64,000 bases of DNA from Rhizaria sp. SCN 62-66 (lineage: Eukaryota; Rhizaria, unplaced): NCBI GenBank assembly GCA_001724265.1, contig MEDY01000009.1, positions 62,001 to 126,000 on the forward strand. The letters are read 5' to 3'. A program made the position numbers and the translations under genes. How positions within the stretch are numbered: position 1 is the stretch's first letter; the number at the start of each line of letters is the position of its first letter. The notes under the pieces are model-generated. The model did no database searches. It saw only the letters and a program-made list of their open reading frames with translations, and was not told the DNA's origin. Below are positions 31,123-42,092 of this stretch, piece after piece.

Positions 31123-34100
31123 TTACTTCTTCTTGACAGTTCGCAGGTGCGCAAATGCCGTCGTGATCGTCTCTTCCGCGGCCAAAAACGGCGTCAGTGC
31201 CACGGCGTACGCCTCCTCAAACGTCAGGCGCACGAGCACGCCCGCGCGCGTGTCTGCCCGGGCGAGTGCGGCGGCCGCGGGCACTGCGGCGGCGCGGCGC
31301 ATGGCCATGGCGGCCAGGATCTGCGGGCCAGCGCCGCCGCCGCCCACGAGCGCGTGCGCAATCGTCTCCGCGGCGGCCAGCGTGTCGCTGCTGAGTGTGA
31401 TCGCGGTGCCGGCAGCGCGGCGCGCGAGCACAGCGGCGCTGAACCTCGCAGCCGCGGCGACGGACGTAGCCATGGCGATGGCGACGGTCAGCTCGGCCTG
31501 CAAGGCAGTCGCCGCCGCGGTGGTGTCTCGGTCGCCAAGCAGCGAGCCTGAGGCGCCGGAGGCCTGGGACTTGCGCAAGTACAGCGGTGGCAGCGACACA
31601 GATAGCGTGAGGGCCGCGTGCAATGATAACGCGTCGATGATACTCGGAAGCGCGGTCGCAGAGGCAGAAGACGGGGCGTCGACAGCGGCCTCGGCGGCGA
31701 CGAGCGCGTCCGCGGCCGCGGCAGCGAGCGTGGCCGGCGCGGGCGAAGGCAGCCGGGCGCCGCCGGGGAACGGCGACGTCGCCACGCTCTCGCTGGCCAT
31801 GCTCACGGTCAGCGGCGAGGCGCGGCTGAGCAGGTCGAACGCCTCAGTGACCGCGCGCGCGAGCTTCGCCGCCGCGGCCGCCCCCGCGCTCGCACTTGCA
31901 CTTGCGCCGTGCGCGGACGGGGTGTCTGCGCCATACACAACGCTCGTCCCGCCAGGCGCGCTGTGGAGCAGCGCGGGCAACGTGGCCGCCGAGGTGGCGA
32001 CGGGTCCGTCGAGCGCGACGACCCGCTCCAGCATGTTGAGCACGCGGTCGCTCGCCTTGCCCAACGTCGAGTTGCCGCCCTCGCTAGGGGGCTTACCGTG
32101 CGGAGCGCCGTGAATGGCGCTGTGTGTGGGGCTGTGTGGGGCGCCGTGCGAGGAGCGGTGAAACGAGACCGTGCGCAGACCGCGCGCGACGGAGGCCTGC
32201 AGCGCGGCGGCGGCCGCGGGGGACGACGCGGGCGCCGACAGCAGCGGCGCGCGGCCGGTCGTGAGTGCGGCCGCGGCGTAGCACAGCGTGAGCTGCGCAG
32301 CGAGCCAGTCGAATGTCGCGGCGTGGGACCGCGGAACCGGCTCTGCGGCGCGCGCGGACTCGGCGGCAGCGGCGGCCGCGGCGGCAAAGACCTGCGGGTT
32401 CGCCTCGATGGTGGTGCACGAGCGCGGCCACCTGCCCGCGGTCGCCGCCGCGAGGGCAGGCGTGCGCAGAGGCAGCGTCACTGCACTGCAGACGGCGTTG
32501 GCCGCGGCGGCCGAGGCCGACGCGAACGCCGCCGGGTCTGCGTCCAGCACGATGGCCGCGGCGGCGTCGGCGACGGCCAGCACGCGCGGCGACAGCGCCT
32601 GCAGGAAGGCGTTGGGGCCGACGCTGACCGCGTGCAGCGTCGTGACCGGCGCGCCGACGACGCTTTGGCGCAGCAGCGGCGGGCACAGATTGCGCGACAG
32701 CGTCGCTTGCGCCTCCGCGGCCGCGTGCGCTGTGAGCAGCGGCATCGCGTTTTCCTTGAACAGCGCGGCCTGCGCGGCGACAGCGGCATCGAGCGTTGTC
32801 TGCCACAGCGGCGGCGAGTCGCGCGCGGTCGGGACTGGACTCAGCACGGGGTAGCCCAGCGCCGCCAGCGCGGGCCCCGCCACCAGCAGCCGTAGCGCCG
32901 CGGCGTCGGAGCCGACCGCGCCCTGTAGCAGCGTCTGCGGATGCACGGGCGGCGCCGTCGCCGCCGCGCGTGGGGCCTGCGGCAGCTGCGTCCACGCGGG
33001 CGTCAGGTGCGCGCGCGCGAGCTGCAGTCGGCACCGCGGCAGAACCTCCCCCAGCGTGGCCAGCGCGTCGCTCGTCCTCTTCGTCAGCGCAGACGAGGCA
33101 CCCTCCGTCTTCGCCGCAGTAGCCGTGGCGTGCGCAACGCCCTCGGCGAGCAGCAGTGCGCAGAGCCCGCGGTAGGCGTTGCGCTTGGCGGGCGCCACGT
33201 GTGGGCTAGCGGCGAGTCCGTCGAGCACGGCCGCCAGCGCGGCGCCGCCCAAGCGATGCGTGCGCGCGGGGAACGCGACGGCGCCCAGCGCGTCATCGTG
33301 GTACACCATGCGCGCGAGCCGCGCGCGGGCCGCGGGCGCGCTATCTGGGCCGGCGCGCTTGTGGAATGGCGCGTGCGCGGCGTCAAGCGAGAGCAGCACG
33401 GGCAGCCACGAGCGCACCGCCTTGGGCGGCAGCAGCAGCAGCAGCGCGTCGGCCGCGCAGTCGTAGTACGCCAGCGAGTATAGCGCGAACGACAGCACCG
33501 CCGAGTCGAGTCCGCCGTGCGCGCGCGCGGTGTGCGACGAGGTGACGACGGACGACGCGAGCAACGCCGCGGTCGCCACAGGCAAACCGCCGTCGACGTC
33601 GCGGGCGCGCGCAAAGCCGACGAGAGCGTCGACGTAAGACGACGCCGGCACTGGCGGTGCGCCCGCGGACGCGGCCGTCGCTGCGGCGGCGAGCAGCGCC
33701 AGCGTGCCGCGCGCGTCTCCATGGTGCGCCAGCGCGGTGACCCCGACGGCGAGCAGCGCGCGCGTGGGGCGCTGGGCCGCGCGCAGCTGCGAGGCCAGCC
33801 ACAGCCGGCGGCTCGACAGCACGTCGGTGCCCTGCATCGCCAGGGTCATCGCGTACTCGACGCTGCGCGAGTCGCACAGCGCCAGCGCGGTTGCGGGCTG
33901 CGCGTGTGCGAGCGTGGCGTCGGCCGGGAAGTCGCCGCTGGAGAGCAGGCAGCGGGCCTCGGTCAGCAGAGCTTGCAGCCGCGCGAGCCCGGCGGCGGCG
34001 GCAGCAGCGGTCTCAGCCACCACTGGGTCAGCGGCCTCACCCGCCGCGGCGGCGCTGATTGCTGCGGGGATCGTGATCGCGCCCGTGCTGGCAACAATCT

Positions 34101-37100
34101 CAGCCGCAGTACGTGCAGTGAACGCGGGCGCAACCGCGGCGGCCGCAGCGGCCGTGGGGTGGGACGATGACGCAGTCGCTGCAGCGGCCGCAGCCGCAGC
34201 AGCCGCAGCGGCCGGCAGTGCGGGTGCGATGTCGGGATGCGTGGCAAGCACCGCAGCACAGGCGGCGGCGTGTGCGCGCAGCTCAGCGTCGAGCGCGGCG
34301 GGCGGCAACCTCCAGGCGCGCGCGAGGTACGTGCGCAGGAACCCCGTGGCCAGCCCGTCGGCAAGCCCGGAACCCGGCGCGAGCTGGCTGGCGACGCGCG
34401 CTTCGTCCGACATGGCCTCTGCGGCGGCGATGGCGGCGGCTGAGGCCGCGTCGTCGTCGGCCGGCAGCAGCAGCTCGAGCTCGGTCTCCGCCACGGCCTC
34501 GGCGTCGGTATCGGCGTCAGGGTGAGCGACCGCGCCGTTGCTGTTGCTGCCGGCGTAGGCCGCGGGCCGAACCCACGGTACCGCGCGCCGCTTGCGCTGC
34601 GTGCGCGCGACTAAGCTCAGCACCTTGTACGCGCGTGCGCGGGCGCTGACGACAGCGGCCGCGACGGCGCACAGCGCGGACCGCGCCAGTGTGAGCGTCG
34701 CGCTAACCTCAGCCGTGACCGCAGCGTCCACGCCGCCACTCGCCGCGTCGGAAGACCGCGCGGTGGCGGCGGCAGCTGCGGCGGCGGCAAGGTCGGCGGC
34801 CTCACCCGCGACTGCGGAGGCGTAGAGCGTAAGCCGCTGCAGCAGCGCCTCGACCGCGGGGTAGTTGCCGTCGCGCGCGTATGCGATTGCGAGCGCCTCC
34901 ATGGTCGTGAGTTGCAGCGCGTCGCGGTCAGAGTGCAGCGACGCCAGCAGCCGCGGCGGCGCCGACAGCGCGACGGTCACCACAGCGGCCGCAGCCCGCG
35001 CGCGCGCGCTGTCCACCGCGTCGGTGGCCACGCTCGGCGAGAGCGAGTTCGAGTGCGCGGTGGAGACGTGGCCCAGAGCGACTGCGGAGAGAATGCGCGG
35101 CGCTGCGATCGCCAGGGGCGCGGCCGGGTGCACTGAGGCGGCCGCGGCAGCGTCGATGGCAGCGAGCGCCTCGCTCTCAGCAACCTCTGCGGGGCTGCTA
35201 CGCTCGCTGGTGTAGCGAGACTGAGGCTGCGACCGCGAAGGCGAGGATGTCGGAGGGCCGGCGAGAGCGAGGAGCGAGTGGAAGAGGTGCCAGCGCGCGG
35301 CGGCGTGGCGGCGCGCGCGGCGGCGCAGCACGCCCGCCGAGAAGCCCGCGGTGGCGGTGAACCCTGCAGTTGCGAGCTCGGGCAGCTGCGCAGACACAGC
35401 GCCGTCGCTATTGGGAAGAGCGACAGGGGGCGCGGGCGGCAATGAGAGCACGCCGGCGACTGTCTCATTGAGCACGACAGCGTCGGGCGTCGAGATGATG
35501 GCAGCGGAGGCGCTAACGGCGGTGCCGCGCGACATGTGCTGCGTCAGCGCCTGCGCGCGGGCCAGGAACAACGCGCCGGGGCCGCGGCGAGCTGCTCCGG
35601 CGGCGGAGCGATGCAACAGCGGGGCTGAGCGCGCAGCCGGCTCGGTCGGGGCGGCAATCGAGCCGTCATCGGCAGTTGCATCGGCGCTCTTGTACTCGTC
35701 AGTGGAAGTCGCAGGGGCGCACGCCGCGGCAGAAGCAGCAGCAACACAGGCTACAGCGTCCGCGATGGCACTCCGCAACGAAGCCTCGACCACCGCAGCT
35801 GCTGAAGGCGCAGCGCCAGTGGCTGCAGTAGGGGAGCTTGCACTAGACTCTTGCGCAGTGCCGGGCGCGTGGAAGTAGCTGGGGAAGCATGCGACGGGAA
35901 GACTGACCGTGAGCGTAAGAGGCGACTGAGGGGCAAAGTCCTCCTCGCCGTCACCGTCGCCGTCTGCGTCACCGAACGCGTCGTCGGCCTCACCCGCAGC
36001 CTCGGCCGCGGCGACCACGGCGGCGGTCACGCGCTCGCCGTTGGCGGCCGCCACCGCCGCCGCGGTCGCCGCCGCCTCGGCCGCGGAGGCCGCCGCGTCT
36101 GCAGCGTCCGCAGCGGCCGCGGCGCCGGCGTCTGCAAGGTGCGCGACGACGCGGGACAGCGCGGCCATGCCCGAGGCGTGCGGGTCCGGCAGCGCGCGCA
36201 GCGCGCGCACGGCGGCGGCAAGCACGCGCGGGTGCGGCAGCGAGTGCAGCGAGAGCACGAGGAAGAGCAGCCGCGTGGCGTGCGCGACGGACGTGTGCGA
36301 CTGGACCCACGCCGCGCGCGTTGCCGCCGCGACCGCCGGGGCGATCGCGGCGCCCGTCGCCGCCGACTGCGCGGCGGCGAGCACGGCGGGCGACGCGGCG
36401 CCCGTGGCCGCAGCGACCGTGAGCCCCGCAGCGGCGACGGGCTCGTGCAGCAGGTACGCGCGGTGCGCCTGCAGCAGCAGATGCGGCGTCGGCGCCGTGG
36501 GTAGCCCGGGCAGGTCGGCTAGCGTCAGCCCCGCGAGGCGCGCCCACAGACGCGGGAACGCCGCGGACAGCACGCCCGCAAACGCGTCGGCCGCGGCCGG
36601 CCCGCGCGCCTCTGCGGCCACCGCGGGGGGGTCACGCGAGGCGGCCACGGCGGCGCGCGCGCGGTAGCGCTCCAGCACGGCGCCTGTCGCGGTGGCCGCC
36701 GAGCTCTCGGCAGTGGCGCCGTCAGCGTTCACGGCGCTCTCGGGAGGAACAGACGACTGGTGCGCGGTGACGAGGGAAGTGAACCGGTGGAGCTCCGGGG
36801 ACTCAGCCTCTGTATTGTTCTCAGCGCTTTCCTCGGCAGCGTTGCTGGCCCCCGTTGCGGAGCTCGTACGCACGCGCGCGGCCTCGGTCAGCGGCACTGC
36901 GCGCGGCAGCCCCGCGGCGATCTCTGCCGCGGAGGTAGCGTCACGGACGCGCAGCCCCGCGGCGCGCTCGCCCGCCACAGCGGCGGCCTCGTAGGCGCGG
37001 CGCACGGCCGTCAGGTGCGTGAGCGTGGCCAGCTCGTAGACTGCGAGCGCGGGCGCGCGGAGCTTCTCGGTCCGCAGCAGCCGCATCACCAGCGCGGCCG

Positions 37101-40100
37101 CGTTGGCCGACACGCCCACTGAGCCCGGCGCGGGGGCTGCGAGTGCCGATGCATACAACGCCAGCGCAAACACAGGGTCTGCGCATGCGCGCATCTCAAC
37201 GCCCGCGCCCCGCGACGACGCGTGGCTACTGCCGCTCTGTGCAGCGGGCTCTGTGTCGGCGAGTGGCGAGTTGGCGTGCTGCGCGCAGAGCGTAAGCAGC
37301 TGCAGCAGCGCCGTCTCGGGCAGTGCTGCCGTCGAGAACGCAGCCGGAAGCGCGTCAGCCATCTCGCGCACCGCGGCCGCCCACGACAGCACGCTGCCGC
37401 CGCCCGAGCTGCCAACGCCCGAGCTGCCAACGCCGGTAGCAGAGCGCGCAGCTGCGTTGACACGGTCTTCGGCGCTGGGGAGCGCAGCCGCGGCGAAGCG
37501 GGCGAAGGGCTCGAGCACACGCGCGCGCGCCCGGTCGGTGAGCCCCAGCAGCGCGGCGGCGGTCTCGCGGTCACCGGCGGCGGCGCAGGCGGCGACCAGC
37601 TCGTCGCGCGCGGCGCCCGCGCGGTACTGCAGCGCAAAGGCCGGCAGCGGCGGCGGCGGCGGCGGCGGCAGCAGGAAGCCCGCGGCCGCGAGCAGCTGGC
37701 CGCCGGGCGCGGGCGGCGGCGCGGTGTAGACGGTCACGTCGCCCGACGGCAACAGCTGCGCCTGCGCCGCTGAGAGCGCGTAGCCTGTGGACCGGGAGAA
37801 GCTCACCGCGGTGCGCGCGGCGACGGCGGGGACGGCAGCGGCAGCGTTCTCGGGCGAGTCGACCGCAGCAAGCAGCAGCGTACCGTCACAGTCAGCGCTG
37901 CCGCTTGCGACCGCGAGTGCGCGCGCACGTGCGTCGTAGTCTGCAAACGCGGCGGCCAGCGCAGCGTCGAGCGCGCCCGCCTCGCCGCTGCGCGCGCGCG
38001 CAGTGCTCGTCGCCGCCGTGGAGCCCGCAGAGGGCAGGAAAGCGAGCCCGCGCACGGTGCGCAGACCGGAGTCCGCGGAGTCCCCGGCACCCGCAGCGGC
38101 CGCGGCGCTCATCGCGGGCAGCGCGGCAGGCATCGCGGCGTCGACCGCGGCCGCGACGGCCGGGTGGGCCCCGTCGGTGAGCGGCGCGCGGTCACCCAGC
38201 AGCGGCGGCGGCGGCGCGGCGGCGGGCCAGCGCGCGCCGAACGGCAGCGATGACCGGCCCGAGTCCAGGTCCGTGCCCAGCGCGGTGGCCAGGGCCAGGA
38301 TGTCGAGCGCCTCCTGCGTGCGGCCGCCGCGCGCGAGCTCGCGCAGCACGAGAGAGAGCAGCGGCGCCGTGAGCGCGCGGTGAACCAGCGCGTCGCCGCG
38401 CTGCGCCGCCGTCGGGGGCGCACGCAACGCGTACAGCAGCAGCGGCGCGCCCGTGTCGGTCATCGCGGCCGCGAGCGAAGACGACGACGCCACGACTGTG
38501 ACGTCATCGTCCGTTGCGACGGTGGTGAGGTGCGTGCCGAAGCCGTGGCGGGTGTGGTGCACGAGCTGCGGCAGCGGCATCTCCACGACCAGCGGGCCCG
38601 CGCCCGCGCTGTCCCAGGCCGCCCCAGAGCTCACCACCGTCGTCTGATTGCCCTGTGCGCCGCCCCACTGGCCCGCACTCGCAGTGCCCACAGGATTCGG
38701 AGTGCTTACAGACGCCGCACCGCCCTGCGAGCCCGAGTCGGTGAGGGCGCCCGGCAACAGCACTGCCGCGGCGGCCAGCGCCGGGGTCAGCGCGCGCCCG
38801 TCCTGGCGCGGATCGGACAGCGCGGAAGCGGCGGCGGCCGCGGTCTGCAGCGCCAGGAGCGTGCGGTGGCGAGCCGCGTTGGAGAAGAGTGGGTGCGTCT
38901 CGGTGGCTTCGCCGCTGCCCGCGGCCGCGGAGCCCGCCGCGGCGGTGGCGGCCAGCGGATCCCGAAGTAGCGGCGCGAGGTGCGCGCGCAGCGCGGGCAG
39001 CAGCGCGGCCAGCGCGGCGGCCGCGGCGGGGGCAGAGCCGCTGCGCAGCGCCGCAGCGACCGAGGGCACGGCCGCGGCCCAGTCAAGCGGCACGAAAGGC
39101 GCGCCGGGGGCTAGGAACAGGGACGCGGGGGACGAGGGCGACTGTGCGGGTGACTCTGGTGAATGGACATTCGAAGCTTGAGCAGTCTCAGAGTTCAGGT
39201 TACTGTTGCTGCTGTTGTCATTGTAATTTTGGACTACATATGAAAGCGCCAGGTCCTCGCACATGTGCCTGGCGAGCGCGGCGAACTCGTCGGCCTGCCC
39301 GCGCGCGGCCAGCAGCAGCGGCGCGTACACGCGCGGCGGCAGCAGCGCGCCCTGCGAGTGCAGCAGGTCCACCAGCGGCAGCACCAGCGCCGGCGCGTGG
39401 GCCGCGCGCAGGGCCGCGAAGAGCGCGCTGTACTGCTCCGATGGCAGGGACGCCACAGGGCGCGTACTCGCATTCCCACTTGCGCTGGCTTCAATCGCGC
39501 CGGACGTGGTCGGTGCAGCCCCAGTCGCAGCGGCGCTGTGGGTGTGGCTGCCCGCGGGCGGAACGGTGGCGTAGGCAAGCGCGAGGTGGTTGTGGAGCAC
39601 GAGCACGGCGAGCCGCGCGTGCCCACAGTGGAAGTACGCAGCGGCCAGCGCGGCGGCGGCCGCAGGCAGCGCGGGCACGAACGGCATCGCGCCAGACTCG
39701 GCCAAGTACGAGCGGTACGCAGAGGTCCCGGGCGCCGCGTCGCCACCGGCGGCGGCAGCGCTGGCGCTGTGCGAGTCTGCGGAGGGAATTGTGTCGTGGT
39801 CAACGCTGTGGCTGTAGCCGTGAATGTGGGACTTAGACGTAGCGTGGAGTGTCGTCGGCAGCGCAGCCAGTGACAGCCCCGCCAGCGCCGGCGCCGACTG
39901 CAGCAGCGTCGACAGCGACTGTGGCTGCCCTGGCGAAGCGGCCGCTGCGCCTGCGGCCGCTGCGGCGGCAGCGGCGGCGGCTGCTGCGCCCTCGCTGGCG
40001 GCGAGCGCAGCCCGGAGCGCGGGCAGCGCGGCGGCCTCGAAGGCGCGCAGCGCGGCGGCGTGGGCGCGCGCGGCGGTAAGCGCGGTGAGCGCGCGCACGG

Positions 40101-40734
40101 CCGGGTCCGCGGGCGCGAGCGCGACGGGGAGGTGGCCCGAGGGCAGCTGCGGCGCCGAGAGCAATGGCGAGAGAGCGACGGCGTCGGGGTGCAATCGCGC
40201 GATCAGGGGGCGCAACGACGACGCGGGCGCGCGCACCGAGGGAAAACGGAAGCCCGGGCCAGCGGAGGCGGGCGCCGCGGGCGGCTGCGGGAATTGCGAG
40301 GCTGTTGCGGAGTGCGCGTACGTCGAGAAGCAGTTGCGAGGTTGCTGCAGCTGCTGTGCTGAGGGGCGCGGCGATAACGCGGGGCTGCAGCTAGGGAATG
40401 CAAGACGCTGTTGCGTGGAGCAACAAGAGAAAGTCGAAGGCTGCGACATCAGAGAGCCTGACATAATTGAGGCAGCATGTTGTGCAGTTGTCGCATGTGA
40501 GATTGAAACGCAGGACTCGGACTCAGTTGTCGGCGGTGGTGCAGGGCCAACGCAAACGGGGGCGGCTGTAGCGGTGTTCAATGAAGACAGCTGCGTTGCG
40601 GCGGACTGTAGGGCTGAAGGGAGAAAGCCTGTGCGGACCGCCGCAGTACTCGTTGCACGGGTCAGCATCTGAGCTGGGTCAGCGGGAGGCGAGCTAGTGA
40701 GAGCTGTGGACGAGTGACCTACGGAGTAAGGCAT
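31123..40734 (-). CDS. giant pentatricopeptide-repeat-like protein (about 3203 aa)
   Basis: One open frame; the first ATG is at 40734 (MPYSVGHSS), since the longer frame begins with GTG and AT-rich leader sequence. Stop TAA. Scattered 30-36-residue helix-turn-helix units resemble PPR motifs. Examples are QYSALFAALRAAHAPALVLP (encoded near 39430-39370), MEALAIAYARDGNYPAVEAL (near 34900-34840), and two consecutive units with GVTALAHHGDARGTLALL then YVDALVGFARARDVDGGLPV (near 33740-33580). PPR proteins bind organelle RNA through such repeats. Between units lie alanine-rich, Ser/Thr-rich and acidic insertions, so the solenoid is hard to count. The N-terminus is Ser/Thr/Ala-rich with few acidic residues, compatible with organelle import but not diagnostic. 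The C-terminus ends in a basic VKKK. TPR or other alpha-solenoid proteins remain alternatives. The locus lies between convergent SPP and divergent RPL38. Confidence 0.55.
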   Translation of the reverse strand: MPYSVGHSSTALTSSPPADPAQMLTRATSTAAVRTGFLPSALQSAATQLSSLNTATAAPVCVGPAPPPTTESESCVSISHATTAQHAASIMSGSLMSQPSTFSCCSTQQRLAFPSCSPALSPRPSAQQLQQPRNCFSTYAHSATASQFPQPPAAPASAGPGFRFPSVRAPASSLRPLIARLHPDAVALSPLLSAPQLPSGHLPVALAPADPAVRALTALTAARAHAAALRAFEAAALPALRAALAASEGAAAAAAAAAAAAGAAAASPGQPQSLSTLLQSAPALAGLSLAALPTTLHATSKSHIHGYSHSVDHDTIPSADSHSASAAAAGGDAAPGTSAYRSYLAESGAMPFVPALPAAAAALAAAYFHCGHARLAVLVLHNHLALAYATVPPAGSHTHSAAATGAAPTTSGAIEASASGNASTRPVASLPSEQYSALFAALRAAHAPALVLPLVDLLHSQGALLPPRVYAPLLLAARGQADEFAALARHMCEDLALSYVVQNYNDNSSNSNLNSETAQASNVHSPESPAQSPSSPASLFLAPGAPFVPLDWAAAVPSVAAALRSGSAPAAAAALAALLPALRAHLAPLLRDPLAATAAAGSAAAGSGEATETHPLFSNAARHRTLLALQTAAAAASALSDPRQDGRALTPALAAAAVLLPGALTDSGSQGGAASVSTPNPVGTASAGQWGGAQGNQTTVVSSGAAWDSAGAGPLVVEMPLPQLVHHTRHGFGTHLTTVATDDDVTVVASSSSLAAAMTDTGAPLLLYALRAPPTAAQRGDALVHRALTAPLLSLVLRELARGGRTQEALDILALATALGTDLDSGRSSLPFGARWPAAAPPPPLLGDRAPLTDGAHPAVAAAVDAAMPAALPAMSAAAAAGAGDSADSGLRTVRGLAFLPSAGSTAATSTARARSGEAGALDAALAAAFADYDARARALAVASGSADCDGTLLLAAVDSPENAAAAVPAVAARTAVSFSRSTGYALSAAQAQLLPSGDVTVYTAPPPAPGGQLLAAAGFLLPPPPPPPLPAFALQYRAGAARDELVAACAAAGDRETAAALLGLTDRARARVLEPFARFAAAALPSAEDRVNAAARSATGVGSSGVGSSGGGSVLSWAAAVREMADALPAAFSTAALPETALLQLLTLCAQHANSPLADTEPAAQSGSSHASSRGAGVEMRACADPVFALALYASALAAPAPGSVGVSANAAALVMRLLRTEKLRAPALAVYELATLTHLTAVRRAYEAAAVAGERAAGLRVRDATSAAEIAAGLPRAVPLTEAARVRTSSATGASNAAEESAENNTEAESPELHRFTSLVTAHQSSVPPESAVNADGATAESSAATATGAVLERYRARAAVAASRDPPAVAAEARGPAAADAFAGVLSAAFPRLWARLAGLTLADLPGLPTAPTPHLLLQAHRAYLLHEPVAAAGLTVAAATGAASPAVLAAAQSAATGAAIAPAVAAATRAAWVQSHTSVAHATRLLFLVLSLHSLPHPRVLAAAVRALRALPDPHASGMAALSRVVAHLADAGAAAAADAADAAASAAEAAATAAAVAAANGERVTAAVVAAAEAAGEADDAFGDADGDGDGEEDFAPQSPLTLTVSLPVACFPSYFHAPGTAQESSASSPTAATGAAPSAAAVVEASLRSAIADAVACVAAASAAACAPATSTDEYKSADATADDGSIAAPTEPAARSAPLLHRSAAGAARRGPGALFLARAQALTQHMSRGTAVSASAAIISTPDAVVLNETVAGVLSLPPAPPVALPNSDGAVSAQLPELATAGFTATAGFSAGVLRRRARRHAAARWHLFHSLLALAGPPTSSPSRSQPQSRYTSERSSPAEVAESEALAAIDAAAAASVHPAAPLAIAAPRILSAVALGHVSTAHSNSLSPSVATDAVDSARARAAAAVVTVALSAPPRLLASLHSDRDALQLTTMEALAIAYARDGNYPAVEALLQRLTLYASAVAGEAADLAAAAAAAATARSSDAASGGVDAAVTAEVSATLTLARSALCAVAAAVVSARARAYKVLSLVARTQRKRRAVPWVRPAAYAGSNSNGAVAHPDADTDAEAVAETELELLLPADDDAASAAAIAAAEAMSDEARVASQLAPGSGLADGLATGFLRTYLARAWRLPPAALDAELRAHAAACAAVLATHPDIAPALPAAAAAAAAAAAATASSSHPTAAAAAAVAPAFTARTAAEIVASTGAITIPAAISAAAAGEAADPVVAETAAAAAAGLARLQALLTEARCLLSSGDFPADATLAHAQPATALALCDSRSVEYAMTLAMQGTDVLSSRRLWLASQLRAAQRPTRALLAVGVTALAHHGDARGTLALLAAAATAASAGAPPVPASSYVDALVGFARARDVDGGLPVATAALLASSVVTSSHTARAHGGLDSAVLSFALYSLAYYDCAADALLLLLPPKAVRSWLPVLLSLDAAHAPFHKRAGPDSAPAARARLARMVYHDDALGAVAFPARTHRLGGAALAAVLDGLAASPHVAPAKRNAYRGLCALLLAEGVAHATATAAKTEGASSALTKRTSDALATLGEVLPRCRLQLARAHLTPAWTQLPQAPRAAATAPPVHPQTLLQGAVGSDAAALRLLVAGPALAALGYPVLSPVPTARDSPPLWQTTLDAAVAAQAALFKENAMPLLTAHAAAEAQATLSRNLCPPLLRQSVVGAPVTTLHAVSVGPNAFLQALSPRVLAVADAAAAIVLDADPAAFASASAAAANAVCSAVTLPLRTPALAAATAGRWPRSCTTIEANPQVFAAAAAAAAESARAAEPVPRSHAATFDWLAAQLTLCYAAAALTTGRAPLLSAPASSPAAAAALQASVARGLRTVSFHRSSHGAPHSPTHSAIHGAPHGKPPSEGGNSTLGKASDRVLNMLERVVALDGPVATSAATLPALLHSAPGGTSVVYGADTPSAHGASASASAGAAAAAKLARAVTEAFDLLSRASPLTVSMASESVATSPFPGGARLPSPAPATLAAAAADALVAAEAAVDAPSSASATALPSIIDALSLHAALTLSVSLPPLYLRKSQASGASGSLLGDRDTTAAATALQAELTVAIAMATSVAAAARFSAAVLARRAAGTAITLSSDTLAAAETIAHALVGGGGAGPQILAAMAMRRAAAVPAAAALARADTRAGVLVRLTFEEAYAVALTPFLAAEETITTAFAHLRTVKKK

Positions 40735-42092
40735 GCGGGGAAGAGACAAAAATGAGGTTATAAATAAGAATTTAGAACTAGTTTTAAAATACACGGGGCA
40801 TTTCGGGCATGTGTGTTATTTCTCATTAGACGGATGTATAGCAGAGTTATGGATTGTTTTTCGCGACGCACAAAAGCCGAAGCTTGTCTCCGCCCGTTGC
40901 ATCGAACCATGACTAAGATCTTTTAAGACGTTATTTATCATCAACATGTTCTGTTCAAGTGAAATAGCAAGCAAAACCCGTGAAATGAGTTGTTTTGATC
41001 TCGTCCTGGTGTCCAATATTGCTCCAGGTGACATTTCAGCCTATGTCAATCACAAGTTCAAACCAGGAGTCTCGGCCAATGGCCAAAACTGTCGATCAAT
41101 ACCATCGCGATCATCACTGTAACAAAGTCATTATCAAATTATACTTCAGTATCATGTATTAAAGCAGTATCACGATGTAAAAACGTGTTCCACATCCTCA
41201 ATATTTGTGATATGTCCTCCTAACTCTGGTTATTTAGATTGTCCATGGTCCATTTTGCACTTGTATCAGTGCATACAAGAGTTAATAAAAGAGCGAGTGG
41301 TGTTAGAACAGTGTACCAACATCGGATACATGATGTACAACAGCGTATAGTTGCCAGCAAGAGGATATTTTGAAGAAATCCCGAAACGCTACTTGGAAAA
41401 TGTCAGGCTTAATGGCTGTCGATGTCTCAAAATGAGACAGAAACAAGCATCACGACAGAGTGCTTCCCATGCTATAGTCAATAGCATAGTAGTGCACCTT
41501 GCGTATAACGCCCAATGCTTAGAAGCCATGTCTATCGACATTGTAAGCGATGTAATCAGTCATTACACCAACCTCACATTATGACCAGAGTGGAATGACA
41601 CCCCGCATAAACCGAGTCCAGACACAGCCACAACCGTATCGCAGCCTCAGCCGGTGCATATACTATCAATATCAGCAAGTCGTGCTATCATAAACCTCCA
41701 ATAAGTACATGATATCAATTCAAACGATGAAAACATAGCCCTTCAGACAAGCCCAGCGAACCACAAACTAAGGGATACATTCTGTCAATCGTATCCCCGT
41801 CAAGAATGAAATAGCACAGCAAATACTCTCTTATGGCTTAGATCTATATAAAGTATTTTCATTTCTAATTGATAAAGTGAAGACGGCACTTGAAGAGCAA
41901 AATGAGTTTGTCAGAGGACGGAACTAATTTGTAGCTGAATCGGCCAGCGGCTTAGCTTCGCGGTGCTTAGAGGGCTGTAAGGGCCCGCGGTCTGGCCAGA
42001 GCCGCGAGGAAGGCAGGGCCGGGGCGAGAGGAGGAGTCGACCGGGACGAGGCTAAAATTGTCAGGATTCTCACAGGACCTCGTTGATTCAAC
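40735..42092. promoter_or_regulatory. divergent intergenic region between the PPR-like gene and RPL38
   Basis: The longest gene-free stretch here (1.36 kb). It is AT-rich except for a GC island at about 41940-42055, just upstream of RPL38, that probably represents its promoter/leader. The RPL38 side ends with a pyrimidine-containing TTCTCACAG (CAG at 42073-42075) 17 nt before the ATG. The PPR side has a T/C-rich run directly before its ATG. I looked for Pol III boxes and tRNA folds and found none. Confidence 0.45.

Noticed and set aside
40735-40794. N-terminal extension of the PPR-like protein to a GTG
   Set aside because: The extension is AT-rich leader sequence; the first ATG is at 40734 where GC-rich coding begins.
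40895-40925. Possible tRNA T-loop on the minus strand (GGTTCGATGC)
   Set aside because: The flanking bases do not form a T stem, and no A box, anticodon arm or acceptor stem can be built around it.
41940-42055. GC island upstream of RPL38 as a possible structural RNA gene
   Set aside because: No Pol III boxes or convincing fold; more simply the RPL38 promoter/leader.
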